Positions 7,312-16,325 of a stretch of DNA of 33,726 bases are shown here, in pieces. Location: assembly GCA_016206485.1 (NCBI GenBank), contig JACQRL010000217.1, positions 1 through 33,726 on the forward strand, in the 5' to 3' direction. Origin of the DNA: Planctomycetota bacterium (GTDB taxonomy: Bacteria > Planctomycetota > MHYJ01 > JACQRL01 > SBBU01). Numbering within the stretch: position 1 is the stretch's first letter; every line of letters begins with the position of its first letter. The translations under genes and the position numbers were made by a program. Under the pieces are notes generated by a model. The model was not told the origin of the DNA. It searched no databases and was given only the letters and a program-made list of their open reading frames with translations.

Positions 7312-8397
7312 ATGCCTAATACTATTGTGTCAAGCAAACTTGAAGAAATTAATGAAAAGGTGATAAATGGAGAGCGTATATCCGATGAAGATGTTGATAT
7401 TTTATTTAAATCAACCGATCTTGTTACTCTTGGGAAAATGGCTGATGCTGTCAGAAACAGAATTCACCAAAACAGTAAAACAGTCACATATATAGTAGAT
7501 CGTAATATCAACTATACAAATGTATGCGTTGCTTATTGTGATTTTTGCGCGTTTTACCGCCCTCCTAAACATTCAGAAGGATATGTTTTGTCAAAAGATG
7601 CATTAGCTAAGAAGATTGTAGAGCTTAAAGAAATCGGCGGAATACAAATACTTTTGCAGGGAGGACATAACCCCGACCTTAAACTTGAATGGTATGAAGA
7701 CCTTCTTTTTTGGATCAAGCATAATTTTGACATTCACATTCACGGGTTCTCTCCTCCAGAAATTGTACACTTTGCAAAACTAAACAGGCTTCCAGTTTCT
7801 GAAGTATTGACCAGGCTAAAAAAAGCCGGGCTTGATTCATTGCCGGGCGGTGGGGCGGAAATACTAGGTAATCAGATTCGTAAAGAGCTTGCGAGAAACC
7901 GTGCCTCAGCAGATGAATGGATCGATGTAATGAGAGCATGGCACAAGCTTGGTGGTAAATCATCATCAACAATGGTTATAGGACACATTGAATCAATCAA
8001 AGACAGAATCGAACATCTCAACAGACTAAGACAGATTCAGGATGAAACCGGCGGATTTACAGCATTTATTTTGTGGACAATGCAAACAACCAACACTGGA
8101 TTAAAACATATTCCTACACTTGGTTCTTATGAATATCTTAAAACTCTTGCAATTTCCAGGATTTATCTCGATAACATTGAAAATTTTCAATCTTCATGGG
8201 TAACGCAGGGAATGCAGATTGGCCAGATTGCATTGAAATTTGGGTGTAATGATATGGGTTCTGTTATGATGGAAGAAAATGTAGTTTCAAGTGCAGGTAC
8301 GACATTCAGAACAAGTGAAAAAGAACTCAGACAATTAATAACTGAGTGCGGTTATATCCCAAAAAAAAGAAATTACTATTACAAAGTCATTGAATAA
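7312..8397 (+). CDS. mqnC: Dehypoxanthine futalosine cyclase (radical SAM, menaquinone synthesis)
   Basis: A 361-aa radical SAM enzyme. The 4Fe-4S motif is C72-VAY-C76-DF-C79, followed by AFYRPP and the family stretches GGIQILLQGGHNPDL, LPGGGAEIL and TGGFTAFILW. It cyclises dehypoxanthine futalosine in the futalosine route to menaquinone, in the cytoplasm. The length suits the family. An in-frame ATG at 7282 would add ten residues, but a TATACT box lies between the two ATGs and homology begins only after 7312, so 7312 is preferred. No other mqn gene lies in the window. It heads a plus-strand group with the yggS-type gene (9-bp gap) and the antiporter. Confidence 0.93.
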   Translation: MPNTIVSSKLEEINEKVINGERISDEDVDILFKSTDLVTLGKMADAVRNRIHQNSKTVTYIVDRNINYTNVCVAYCDFCAFYRPPKHSEGYVLSKDALAKKIVELKEIGGIQILLQGGHNPDLKLEWYEDLLFWIKHNFDIHIHGFSPPEIVHFAKLNRLPVSEVLTRLKKAGLDSLPGGGAEILGNQIRKELARNRASADEWIDVMRAWHKLGGKSSSTMVIGHIESIKDRIEHLNRLRQIQDETGGFTAFILWTMQTTNTGLKHIPTLGSYEYLKTLAISRIYLDNIENFQSSWVTQGMQIGQIALKFGCNDMGSVMMEENVVSSAGTTFRTSEKELRQLITECGYIPKKRNYYYKVIE

Positions 8398-8406
8398 ACC
8401 CCGTTA

Positions 8407-9075
8407 GTGTCAATAAATTCAGAAGAAGTTACAAAGCGCTATCTCAATCTCAAAGATGAGATTGAAAATATCAGTATAAAAACAGGAAGAAAAGGGAATA
8501 TCAAGATTGTAGCGATAACAAAATATTTGTCAGATACAGATTTTGCGACATTAAAACAGACTCCAATACGCGAAATTGGAGAAAGCAGGATACAGACTGC
8601 AGCTAAGCGCTTCAATTTATGCAAAGATTTTAAGTGGCATATGGTTGGACATATCCAAACCAATAAAATAAAAGATCTGTTGAATATCTTTAGCGTCGTA
8701 CACTCAGTGGACAGAACTGAATTGGTATCGAAAATTCAGTCTCGACTTAACGATACCGGTAGGCATCTCGAGTCATTCATCCAGGTAAATATTTTTAATG
8801 AACCGCAAAAATCCGGAGTATCTGCAGATAAAGTAGATGAGACTATCTGTTATTCTAGAGAACATTGCAAAAATATTAAACTTGTTGGACTTATGTGCAT
8901 GGCACCATACGATGCAGACGATGAGAAAATCCGCGAAGGTTTTAAGCAGTTAAGAAAGTTGTCAGAACAGCATAAATTACAGGAATTATCAATGGGTATG
9001 TCTAATGATTATAAAATTGCTATTGAAGAAGGTGCCACTATTGTAAGAATAGGTAGATATTTATGGAATCACTGA
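8407..9075 (+). CDS. YggS/PLPBP-family pyridoxal phosphate homeostasis protein
   Basis: A 222-aa protein from GTG 8407. It has the family's PLP-lysine strand (KIVAITKYLS, K at about 39), GESRIQTAAKRF, WHMVGHIQTNK, VHSVDR, a QVNI strand, and the closing SMGMSNDYKIAIEEGATIVRIGR. This single-domain alanine-racemase-like fold binds PLP but has no known catalytic turnover; it keeps the free PLP pool in balance. The length is typical. It follows mqnC by 9 bp and its last 13 bases overlap the antiporter gene, so the three are probably co-transcribed. The function of this link with menaquinone synthesis is not evident. Confidence 0.9.
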   Translation: MSINSEEVTKRYLNLKDEIENISIKTGRKGNIKIVAITKYLSDTDFATLKQTPIREIGESRIQTAAKRFNLCKDFKWHMVGHIQTNKIKDLLNIFSVVHSVDRTELVSKIQSRLNDTGRHLESFIQVNIFNEPQKSGVSADKVDETICYSREHCKNIKLVGLMCMAPYDADDEKIREGFKQLRKLSEQHKLQELSMGMSNDYKIAIEEGATIVRIGRYLWNH

Positions 9076-10580
9076 TACCTCCATTACTTGCTGTAGTCTT
9101 GTGTTTTATTACAAAGAGAGTGCTTATATCGTTACTAGCAGGCATATTGTCTGGGATCGTGATATATTCTTCCCTTGATCCAACTAAACTTGCAGAATCT
9201 TTTTACAACCTCTTACTCGGTTATAACGAAACAACAAATGATTTTTATGGAATCATTGTTGACAGAGATAAACTCCTTATAATTTTTTTCACTCTTGCGT
9301 TGGGGGGAATATCCGGGGTTTTAAGCGCGTCCAGAGGGATGCATGAATTTATTACTCTTATCGGAAGGCGATCAAAAGGAAGGATAAGCGGTCAGATAAT
9401 CTGCTGGTTTGCAGGACTCATAGTGTTTTTTGACGACTATGCCAACTCTCTTATAGTAGGGAACAGTCTCAAACGATTCACAGACAAGGCAGGCATTTCA
9501 CGTCTTAAGCTTGCTTACATAGTTGATTCGACTGCGGCTCCAATTGCAACTCTTGCAATTATTTCAACATGGGTAGGTTATAAAATTGGAATTTTAAACG
9601 ATTCGCTTCAAGCAGTAGGGAGTAATATCAGTGGATTCGAATTATTTCTGATGACTATACCATATTCGTTCTACAGTATATATGCACTGATTTTCATATT
9701 AGTAATTGCAATCTTAAACAGAGATTTCGGTCCAATGTATAAATACGAAATAGATCAATTAAAAATTAAGAATTCTGAAACAAATAACGTAGAAATAAAT
9801 AAAAAATGCGTACTAATTTTTCTTCCAATAATAATTACCCTTCTTTCCACGCTGGTTGGTTTGTACATAGATGGACACATAAATAACAATAATGAAACTC
9901 AATTGTGGAAGATCATTTCTGCTGCAGATACATTTAAAATCTTCGCGTATGCAGGAGGAGCAGGACTACTTCTGACAGTATTCATGAATTGGGCATTAAA
10001 ATATGATAATATGCGTGTTACTGCAGCTTTTGCTGTAAGAGGAATCATTGTGCTTCTTCCTGCTGTTTCTATTCTGATAGCAGCCTGGGGCATCCAAAAA
10101 GTTTGTGAGCTTGTTGGAACAACAGAATTTATCAAAACATATGCGACAGAGAGTGTACCTGTGATATTTCTGCCCACAATAATGTTTATACTTTCGGCTG
10201 TTACTTCATTTACAATTGGGACGAGCTGGGGAACTATGGCAATATGCACTCCACTTGCAATTTCAACAGCGTGGGGATTGACTCCTGATGAATCACTTCG
10301 CATAGCAACGGTGGGAGCAGTGCTTAGCGGATCAATCTTTGGAGATCATTGTTCCCCGATTTCGGATACTACGATTCTCAGCTCTATGGCTTGTGATGTT
10401 GCCGTTATGGATCACACAAAAACCCAAATTTTATATGGCATTGTGTGCGCTGTTTGTGCGATCTTATTTGGCCATCTCTTGACGAGCTTTGGAATTTCAC
10501 CTTATATCTGCTATCTTATCGGTATTCCATTCTTGATTGCAACAGTTCGAGTGATCGGGAAAAAGGTAGAACTTAAATAA
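9063..10580 (+). CDS. NhaC-family Na+/H+ antiporter
   Basis: A 505-aa polytopic membrane protein with about 11-13 predicted helices. Family landmarks are the conserved FFDDYANSLIVGNSLKRFTD at about residues 119-138, LAYIVDSTAAPIATLAIISTW, and near the end the GTSWGTMAICTPLA and GDHCSPISDTTILSS stretches. Acidic residues in the first and Asp/Ser/Thr groups in the last are typical of NhaC/MleN-type carriers, which exchange protons for sodium or, in some members, organic anions. The substrate cannot be fixed from sequence alone. The start overlaps the yggS-type gene by 13 bases, and mnmA follows after 22 bp. Confidence 0.9.
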   Translation: MESLIPPLLAVVLCFITKRVLISLLAGILSGIVIYSSLDPTKLAESFYNLLLGYNETTNDFYGIIVDRDKLLIIFFTLALGGISGVLSASRGMHEFITLIGRRSKGRISGQIICWFAGLIVFFDDYANSLIVGNSLKRFTDKAGISRLKLAYIVDSTAAPIATLAIISTWVGYKIGILNDSLQAVGSNISGFELFLMTIPYSFYSIYALIFILVIAILNRDFGPMYKYEIDQLKIKNSETNNVEINKKCVLIFLPIIITLLSTLVGLYIDGHINNNNETQLWKIISAADTFKIFAYAGGAGLLLTVFMNWALKYDNMRVTAAFAVRGIIVLLPAVSILIAAWGIQKVCELVGTTEFIKTYATESVPVIFLPTIMFILSAVTSFTIGTSWGTMAICTPLAISTAWGLTPDESLRIATVGAVLSGSIFGDHCSPISDTTILSSMACDVAVMDHTKTQILYGIVCAVCAILFGHLLTSFGISPYICYLIGIPFLIATVRVIGKKVELK

Positions 10581-10587
10581 TCTTTCG

Positions 10588-10593
10588 TACAAT
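10588..10593 (+). promoter_or_regulatory. -10-like box (TACAAT) for mnmA
   Basis: TACAAT ends 9 nt before the mnmA ATG, and the intervening bases contain no Shine-Dalgarno. The spacing repeats that seen at mqnC, hisS, the sigma factor and the NtrC-type gene. The -35 region is poor, so this is a weaker case than those. Confidence 0.35.
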
Positions 10594-10602
10594 ACACAAT
10601 CT

Positions 10603-11682
10603 ATGAAAAAAAGAGCTTTAGTCGGAATGTCAGGCGGAATCGACTCTTCTGTAGCCGCATATTTGCTAAAAAAACAAGGTTATGATGTTATCGGGGTATT
10701 TATGAGAAATGGAGTCGAGGTTGAGGCATCTAATCAAAAATCCTGCTGTTCTGTTGATGATGCCTATGACGCAAGGAGAGTTGCTGACATGCTAGGGATT
10801 CCATTCTATTCGGTTAATCTTAAGAAACAGTTTAAATCAATAATTAACTACTTTGTAAGCGAATACGATAAGGGAAGAACACCAAATCCATGTGCAATGT
10901 GTAATAGATATATTAAATTTGGGGAAATATTCAGGTATGCAGAGACATTAAAATGTGATTATGTCGCTACCGGACACTATGCAAGAATACAAGATAATAA
11001 AGGAACTGCACAACTTTTAAAAGGGATAGATAATAAGAAGGATCAAAGCTATTTTTTATTTGATATCGATCGAACAAAACTCGGCAGAATACTAATGCCG
11101 ATCGGAGATTATACTAAAAGTGAGGTTAGGCAGATCGCTGAAAGAGAAAAGATTCCGGTTGTAAACAAGCCGGAAAGCCAGCAGATTTGTTTTGTTCCCA
11201 GCAATGATTATAGAAATCTACTAAAAACCGAAGCTATTCGTCTGCTGGAAGGACCAATTAAAACTACTGGTGGACGCACTGTCGGAAAGCACAATGGGTA
11301 TCAATTCTACACAATAGGACAGAGGGAAGGACTTGGTGTGAGTTTAGGAGAACCGATGTATGTTGTGAATATTGTACCTGAAGAAAATCTCATTGTAATT
11401 GGAAATAACGATGATCTCCTTGAAAAAAATGCCATCGTCAGACAAATCAATTGGTTGAAGGAGATGCCGCAAAAGTTTGATTGTTTTGTCCAAATACGCT
11501 ACAACAGTGAACCAGAACCTGCAGTAATTGAGCAGACAAATATCGACTCCTGCATTGTCAGTTTTAAGAACAATGTCAGGGCTGTCACACCGGGGCAAGC
11601 GGCAGTCTTTTACAGTGATCAAGTTGTGCTTGGCGGAGGATGGATAGAAAAATCAAGGTTCAAATCTACAGAAAAGTCGTAA
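10603..11682 (+). CDS. mnmA: tRNA-specific 2-thiouridylase MnmA
   Basis: A 359-aa protein. The ATP pyrophosphatase P-loop is GMSGGIDSS (residues 8-16). The two catalytic cysteines are C100 in CAMCNRYIKF and C196 in SQQICFVP; the ATGHYAR and KDQSYFLF motifs lie between them. A C-terminal beta-barrel region ends with GQAAVFY and VLGGGWI. It thiolates the wobble uridine (s2U34) of Lys, Glu and Gln tRNAs using sulfur relayed to C196. Length and order match the bacterial family, and C97 is an extra cysteine beside the first catalytic one. The 3' end overlaps the opposite-strand fliM by 17 bases, so the two genes converge without room for a separate terminator. Confidence 0.95.
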   Translation: MKKRALVGMSGGIDSSVAAYLLKKQGYDVIGVFMRNGVEVEASNQKSCCSVDDAYDARRVADMLGIPFYSVNLKKQFKSIINYFVSEYDKGRTPNPCAMCNRYIKFGEIFRYAETLKCDYVATGHYARIQDNKGTAQLLKGIDNKKDQSYFLFDIDRTKLGRILMPIGDYTKSEVRQIAEREKIPVVNKPESQQICFVPSNDYRNLLKTEAIRLLEGPIKTTGGRTVGKHNGYQFYTIGQREGLGVSLGEPMYVVNIVPEENLIVIGNNDDLLEKNAIVRQINWLKEMPQKFDCFVQIRYNSEPEPAVIEQTNIDSCIVSFKNNVRAVTPGQAAVFYSDQVVLGGGWIEKSRFKSTEKS

Positions 11683-12898
11683 ACTGAAATCCGAATTTGT
11701 CTCCCATTCTAACGGCGTGTCCCATTGCTTTATGCTTTCCATTAACGTATGCCTTAAGTTCGGCATCAACATTTTTCTCAAACCTAATTACATCGCCCTC
11801 TGACAAAGTGCTGATTTCTTTGAATTCAATCTGCTTGTTTGCGATCTCAACTGAGAGAGAAAACTCGACTCCATTTGCTATATCGCTTACTTCCTTTTCA
11901 TCGCTATTTTCTATTTTTACAAAGTCTTTGTCTTTTGCATCAAGCAACTTTCCCATTATTTTTACAGCTTTCTGACCCTTTCCAACCTCACCTAACTGTC
12001 CCTTAAATTTTCTTTTTCCTTGAACGGAAACTGTGACTGAATTTTTCGTGCCATTTTCGAGTCTCAGAACAGTTCCAGATTTGATGGCAATGAGATCTTT
12101 TACTGTCATTGGATATTCGCCAATATAACAATTAAGATTGAAGTATGTATTTTCAAAAATTTTAGTTGTTACCTGTCTTGTTTTTGAAGTAAATGGCGTG
12201 GACGATCCAGAAACCTGAGAAAGAAGTCTATAAACAATTTCAAGAGGAATTGCAATACTAATCAGTCCCTTACTTTTTGCAGTTATAAATTCATACGATA
12301 CTGATATTACAGGTTCAGTGGCAGTGAGTATGCTTATAAATCTGGGGTTTGCCTCTCTGGATGAAATATTATATTTCGCGAAATAGCCTGCTTTTGTACT
12401 TTCTGTCATAGTCTGCATCAACCTGTCTAACACACGATCTGCTACATCCCATTCAATATCAGTCAGGGGTCTTTCGACGAGGTCGGCAACTTCTTTGGAT
12501 GAACCCAGTATTCTTTCAATCATTGGAAAGACAGATCCTGTGCTAAACTCAACTATTGTTGAAACATGAAACCCCTCCACATCAAGTACATAGAGACAGG
12601 TAGGAACAGGAAGAGATTTCAGGAACTCCTCATAGTTAAGCTGCTCAACTGCAACAAGCTTGCATTCAACCATTATCTTTAAAAATGACTGAAAATTTGC
12701 CCTGATAAATTTGGAAGTCGATTCAAAAACATTCTTCAATGCCGCAAGCTGTTGATGCGTCAGTTTATGCGGTTTTTTAAAATCATACGATACGACTTTC
12801 TTCTTGTCTTTGACCTCAGCTGGTTTAACATCCTGTTCCCCAAGCGTCTTTAGAAGTTCATCTATCTCCTTCTGAGACAGGATTTTTTCTTCACCCAT
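11666..12898 (-). CDS. fliM: Flagellar motor switch protein, FliM with two SpoA domains (FliM-FliN fusion)
   Basis: A 410-aa protein. It opens with the CheY-P-binding peptide LSQKEIDELL (residues 7-16), then the CheC-like middle domain (about 45-235). Two SpoA/FliN-type domains follow: the first about 253-315 (TVKDLIAIKSGTVLRLENG, then VQGKRKFKGQLG), the second about 345-410 (SLSVEIANKQIEFKEIS, then EGDVIRFEKNVDAE and VNGKHKAMG). Ordinary FliM has about 330 aa and one SpoA domain, so the tail resembles a fused FliN. The protein would form the C-ring that sets rotation direction. Its start overlaps the stop of the upstream lipoprotein gene (ATGGGTGA), with AAAGAAG as a weak ribosome site. It is the only flagellar gene in the window. 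Confidence 0.9.
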   Translation of the reverse strand: MGEEKILSQKEIDELLKTLGEQDVKPAEVKDKKKVVSYDFKKPHKLTHQQLAALKNVFESTSKFIRANFQSFLKIMVECKLVAVEQLNYEEFLKSLPVPTCLYVLDVEGFHVSTIVEFSTGSVFPMIERILGSSKEVADLVERPLTDIEWDVADRVLDRLMQTMTESTKAGYFAKYNISSREANPRFISILTATEPVISVSYEFITAKSKGLISIAIPLEIVYRLLSQVSGSSTPFTSKTRQVTTKIFENTYFNLNCYIGEYPMTVKDLIAIKSGTVLRLENGTKNSVTVSVQGKRKFKGQLGEVGKGQKAVKIMGKLLDAKDKDFVKIENSDEKEVSDIANGVEFSLSVEIANKQIEFKEISTLSEGDVIRFEKNVDAELKAYVNGKHKAMGHAVRMGDKFGFQFTTFL

Positions 12899-13847
12899 TC
12901 TTCTTTGAAAAAAGATTTCCCTTATTCGACTGGTACCATTCCTTCCACTTATTTATTGAATTCGCATTGCGTTTCGAATCAAGCCTGTAATCATATTCAA
13001 AGGAATCTCCCCCAGTTATTTTTTTGAGTGAAACAATTGCAAAGAATTTATGATCATCTGCTTCGCTCGAAAGAAGCTCGATAAAAAGAACTGCTCCAAA
13101 TTCATTCCTACATTCGGTCAGCGCATCACCCAGCTGAGTTTTAAGAGCCTCTTCAACATTTTTAAAGGCAATCTCTTCAAGTATTTTTGACAGCTGGTAA
13201 TCCTTAGTTTTTGAAACGATATCGATAATCAATGTTCTAAGAATCAGATCTTCAAGATTGTTCTTCAACCCAAATGTTATCTTATCAGGCGGCAGCATAG
13301 AGACTAATTTTTTCAATTTATCTATATAGCCCCAGTCAGTAACATTGGTTTTCATTTCTTCCAGTAAATAAGGAAGAATAATGTCCGCCTTTTCTTTGTA
13401 CTTTTCTGACACCGATTTTATCGATTTTATATCATCCTGGCCTGCAGATCTAATTTTAGCCATTTCCTGCAATAGATCCGGAAGAATACTTTTTATGTCA
13501 AAATCAGTAGCCGTTTTAGATGTGCCTTCCAACTTTAAAGTTCTTTTTTCGAGATCTACATAGCTGTTCCTGAGCGATTGAAGCTCCAATTTAAAAGAAT
13601 GTATTTGTGTAAGTAAAGTTTTGACAGAATCTGCCAGTTTGCCTATCTGTTCCTGAGCGATTTCCTGCTGTGTCATAAGTTTTGAAATCTGATGAGTATG
13701 TTCCTGCACTTCAACACTTAAATCCTGCTCATTGGATGCGCATCCAATGAGAAGCTGGATAATAAGGACAACAACAGATGCTTTTAAAACAAGAGATGAA
13801 TCTCGCAACATACATTTCAAATTATATAACAATTTACATTTCCTCAT
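12891..13847 (-). CDS. Lipoprotein with coiled coil and HEAT-like C-terminus
   Basis: A 318-aa protein. A signal with lipobox LLIGC puts the lipidated Cys at residue 36; starting at the internal ATG (residue 13) would give a more usual signal length. Residues 40-110 form a long amphipathic coiled coil (HTHQISKLMTQQEIAQEQ and onward). The C-terminal half is helical, ending in LSSEADDHKFFAIVSLKKIT, GGDSFEYDY and W-x-x-W, an ending I know from planctomycete HEAT-repeat lipoproteins. It follows purM by 2 bp and overlaps fliM by 8 bases. No enzyme motif is seen. Operon linkage to fliM invites a role near the flagellar base, but that is speculation. Confidence 0.78.
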   Translation of the reverse strand: MRKCKLLYNLKCMLRDSSLVLKASVVVLIIQLLIGCASNEQDLSVEVQEHTHQISKLMTQQEIAQEQIGKLADSVKTLLTQIHSFKLELQSLRNSYVDLEKRTLKLEGTSKTATDFDIKSILPDLLQEMAKIRSAGQDDIKSIKSVSEKYKEKADIILPYLLEEMKTNVTDWGYIDKLKKLVSMLPPDKITFGLKNNLEDLILRTLIIDIVSKTKDYQLSKILEEIAFKNVEEALKTQLGDALTECRNEFGAVLFIELLSSEADDHKFFAIVSLKKITGGDSFEYDYRLDSKRNANSINKWKEWYQSNKGNLFSKKNG

Positions 13848-13849
13848 AT

Positions 13850-14863
13850 TTAAAAGACGATTTCTACGTTTGCATCCCTACCTTTATTTTTCGTCACTTC
13901 CCCTACTATAGAGCAATTGAACCCCTCTCTTTCTATATATTTTTCAACTTCCAGTACAACACCGCTTTCCACTATAAACATAAAACCCACTCCCATATTA
14001 AATGTCGAGATCATTTCACTAATATCAATATTGCAAGTGCTGATTACATATTTAAATATCGGGCTGACGTTCCAGCTGCCGTAATAAACAACTCCTTTAA
14101 GCGACAGTGGAATAACTCTGGATAAATTTTTATATATTGATCCTCCGGTTATATTTGCGCCTGTTCTTAGCGACTTACCAAATTTTGAAGCAAGTTTAAG
14201 CACCAATTTTGAATAAATGAATGTCGGGGTAAGCAGTTCATTAATGATAGGTTTTCCATTGATTTTATCTGACATTTTAATCAGTCCGCTATGCACTGCT
14301 TTTCTTATGAGTGTAAAACCATTAGAATGTAATCCACTGGATGCAACGCCAATGATTTTATCTCCATATTTCACGTTAGCGCTTATCATGAGTTTGTTTC
14401 GCTCAGCGATTCCGACTACAAAACCTGCCAGATCAACGTCATTATCTTCAGATGGAGATCTGTCAAAAACCGGATGTATCGCAGTTTCTCCACCCACCAG
14501 CCGCATATCACAATATTCACAAGCCTTTTTGATACTTTTGATAATTTTGAGAAAAATTTGTCCAGATATTCTCCGAGTTGAATAATAATCCATGAAAAAA
14601 AGAGGTCTTGCCCCACACGTTGCTATATCGTTTACATTCATAGCAACAAGATCTTGTCCAATCCCGGACAAAATATTGTATTTAAGCGCGAGCCAAATTT
14701 TAGTTCCAACACCATCTGTAGATGATATCAAAACCGGATTCTGGTAACGCTTCTTAACACTTGAAAGATCAATTACAGATGCAAAGCCCCACTCAGGATT
14801 AATTTTCCTTGTTAATGAGTAGATCTGCTTTCTGTTTATTCCACTTTTTGAATAAGTGAGCAT
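13850..14863 (-). CDS. purM: Phosphoribosylformylglycinamidine cyclo-ligase (AIR synthetase)
   Basis: A 337-aa protein of usual length. Family motifs are LISSTDGVGTKIWLALKY, IGQDLVAMNVNDIATCGARP, FFMDYYST, LVGGETA, DLAGFVVG, ASSGLHSNGFTLIRK, LLTPTFIYSK, ITGGSIYKNLSRVIP and FNMGVGFMF. It closes the imidazole ring of AIR from FGAM with ATP, the fifth step of purine synthesis. Two spots depart from the family norm: the usual H-I-T-G-G-G is N-I-T-G-G-S, and the N-terminal glycine loop is short (PEWGFASV). It lies 7 bp after purF in the same orientation. Confidence 0.93.
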   Translation of the reverse strand: MLTYSKSGINRKQIYSLTRKINPEWGFASVIDLSSVKKRYQNPVLISSTDGVGTKIWLALKYNILSGIGQDLVAMNVNDIATCGARPLFFMDYYSTRRISGQIFLKIIKSIKKACEYCDMRLVGGETAIHPVFDRSPSEDNDVDLAGFVVGIAERNKLMISANVKYGDKIIGVASSGLHSNGFTLIRKAVHSGLIKMSDKINGKPIINELLTPTFIYSKLVLKLASKFGKSLRTGANITGGSIYKNLSRVIPLSLKGVVYYGSWNVSPIFKYVISTCNIDISEMISTFNMGVGFMFIVESGVVLEVEKYIEREGFNCSIVGEVTKNKGRDANVEIVF

Positions 14864-14870
14864 TTATTTT

Positions 14871-16235
14871 TTAAAATTTGAACTTAGCCGGTTCATCTTC
14901 CGGAATAACAGGATATTTGTTATCCCAGCAGGCAAAACAAGATTTAGTCTTAATAACCTTCTTCATTCCATCAAGCGACAAATAACGCAAAGAGTCCGCG
15001 CAAACATACTTTGCAATCTCATCGAGAGATTTTGTATTTGCAATGAGCTCATTAGGATCAGGAAAATCTATACCGTATACGCATGGATACTTGATAGGAG
15101 GGCATGAGATCCTGAGGTGAATTTCCTTCGCGCCGCTCTCTCTTAAAAGATTTACTCTGTTTTTAACAGTATTCCCTCTGACGATTGAATCATCAACAAC
15201 TATTATTTTTTTCCCTTTAACGACGCTTTTAATTGGGCTGAGTTTTATTCTTATATCTAATTCTCTTTTTATGGATGATGGTTCTATAAACGTCCTGCCA
15301 ACGTAATGATTTCGAATGAAACAAAATTCAAATGGTATTCCTGCCTCGGTTGAATATCCTAAAGCAGCTGCATTACCTGAGTCGGGAACACTTGTAACAA
15401 TATCTGCAGCTACAGGTGATTCCCTTGCAAGCTCCATTCCCAGCTCTTTTCTCACATCATTGACGGTAATTCCATTAAAGTGGCTATCAGGTCTGGCAAA
15501 ATACACATATTCGAATCCGCAAAAGGAAAGTTTTGGTTTTGAATATTTCAAACTGGATAGGCCCTTTTTATCGATACAAATCATCTCTCCGGGTTCCAAA
15601 TCCCTTACAAATTTGAATCCGGTCACATCTAATGCGCATGGCTCAGAAGAAAGCGCATATGACTTATCAAGTTCGCCAAGACACAAAGGCCTGAATCCGT
15701 TTGGATCTCTTAAAGCTATGAGCTGTTCATTTGTCATTATAATAAGAGAAAATGATCCTTTGATTATCTTAAGAGCGCTTTTCAGGGCAGAAAAGGCATT
15801 TTCTTTTCTAAGAGATGCCACTATCCAGAGTATTAGTTCTGTATCGCTTTTCGAATGGAAAATTACAGGGGCGATATACCCTTTTTTGTCAAAATATTCA
15901 CCGCGCAGCTTCAGCGAATTAGTAAGGTTACCATTGTGTGCGATTGAGATCTGTCCGTATGGAGTATCAGCTACAATGGGTTGGGCATTGATTATATCGC
16001 TTCCGCCTGTCGTTGAATATCGCGTATGTCCTATACAAAAACTCGATTGAACTTTGAACTGATTGTCCTCGAGTACATCCTGCACCAAACCTCTCTTGAT
16101 GCTGCGACTTATTTTCCCACCGTTTCGAAAGGCAATCCCCACGCTCTCCTGACCCCGGTGTTGCAGTGCATACAAACCGAGCTTAGTGAGCTCAACTGCT
16201 TCCTTATGATTATATACACCAAATATTCCGCACAT
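14871..16235 (-). CDS. purF: Amidophosphoribosyltransferase (Fe-S type)
   Basis: The start is set at the ATG at 16235 because the next residue must be the catalytic N-terminal Cys (M-CGIFGVYN); the frame extends 23 codons further up without homology. The 454-aa product has the glutaminase domain (QHRGQESVGIA, GHTRYSTTG, AHNGNLTN) and the phosphoribosyltransferase domain with PRPP loop KIIVVDDSIVRGNT. Cysteines matching the B. subtilis 4Fe-4S ligands are visible in SSEPCAL, YPCVYGID and SCFACWDNKYP, so the oxygen-sensitive cluster type is likely. There is no propeptide. It makes phosphoribosylamine from PRPP and glutamine, the first step of purine synthesis, and purM follows at once. Confidence 0.94.
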   Translation of the reverse strand: MCGIFGVYNHKEAVELTKLGLYALQHRGQESVGIAFRNGGKISRSIKRGLVQDVLEDNQFKVQSSFCIGHTRYSTTGGSDIINAQPIVADTPYGQISIAHNGNLTNSLKLRGEYFDKKGYIAPVIFHSKSDTELILWIVASLRKENAFSALKSALKIIKGSFSLIIMTNEQLIALRDPNGFRPLCLGELDKSYALSSEPCALDVTGFKFVRDLEPGEMICIDKKGLSSLKYSKPKLSFCGFEYVYFARPDSHFNGITVNDVRKELGMELARESPVAADIVTSVPDSGNAAALGYSTEAGIPFEFCFIRNHYVGRTFIEPSSIKRELDIRIKLSPIKSVVKGKKIIVVDDSIVRGNTVKNRVNLLRESGAKEIHLRISCPPIKYPCVYGIDFPDPNELIANTKSLDEIAKYVCADSLRYLSLDGMKKVIKTKSCFACWDNKYPVIPEDEPAKFKF

Positions 16236-16325
16236 GTAAGTACCAATTCTTCCACATATTATCAGGATTGCAAGAGTTATCCTGTTTTTGATATATACAA
16301 TCAATAATGTTTCGGTAGATCTACT

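Noticed and set aside
9899-10303. 134-codon minus-strand frame inside the antiporter gene
   Set aside because: It is antisense to conserved NhaC-family segments, with no ribosome site or family likeness.
15316-16050. Long plus-strand open frame (244 codons) opposite purF
   Set aside because: It lies wholly antisense to a clearly conserved purF, has a Ser/Pro-rich composition typical of a shadow frame and no recognisable domain.
16236-16304. Extended N-terminus of purF (23 extra residues)
   Set aside because: PurF needs the Cys directly after the initiator Met; no propeptide-like sequence is conserved upstream.
16236-16325. Purine riboswitch before purF
   Set aside because: The 90 bases upstream show no aptamer-like conserved core or clear stem set.
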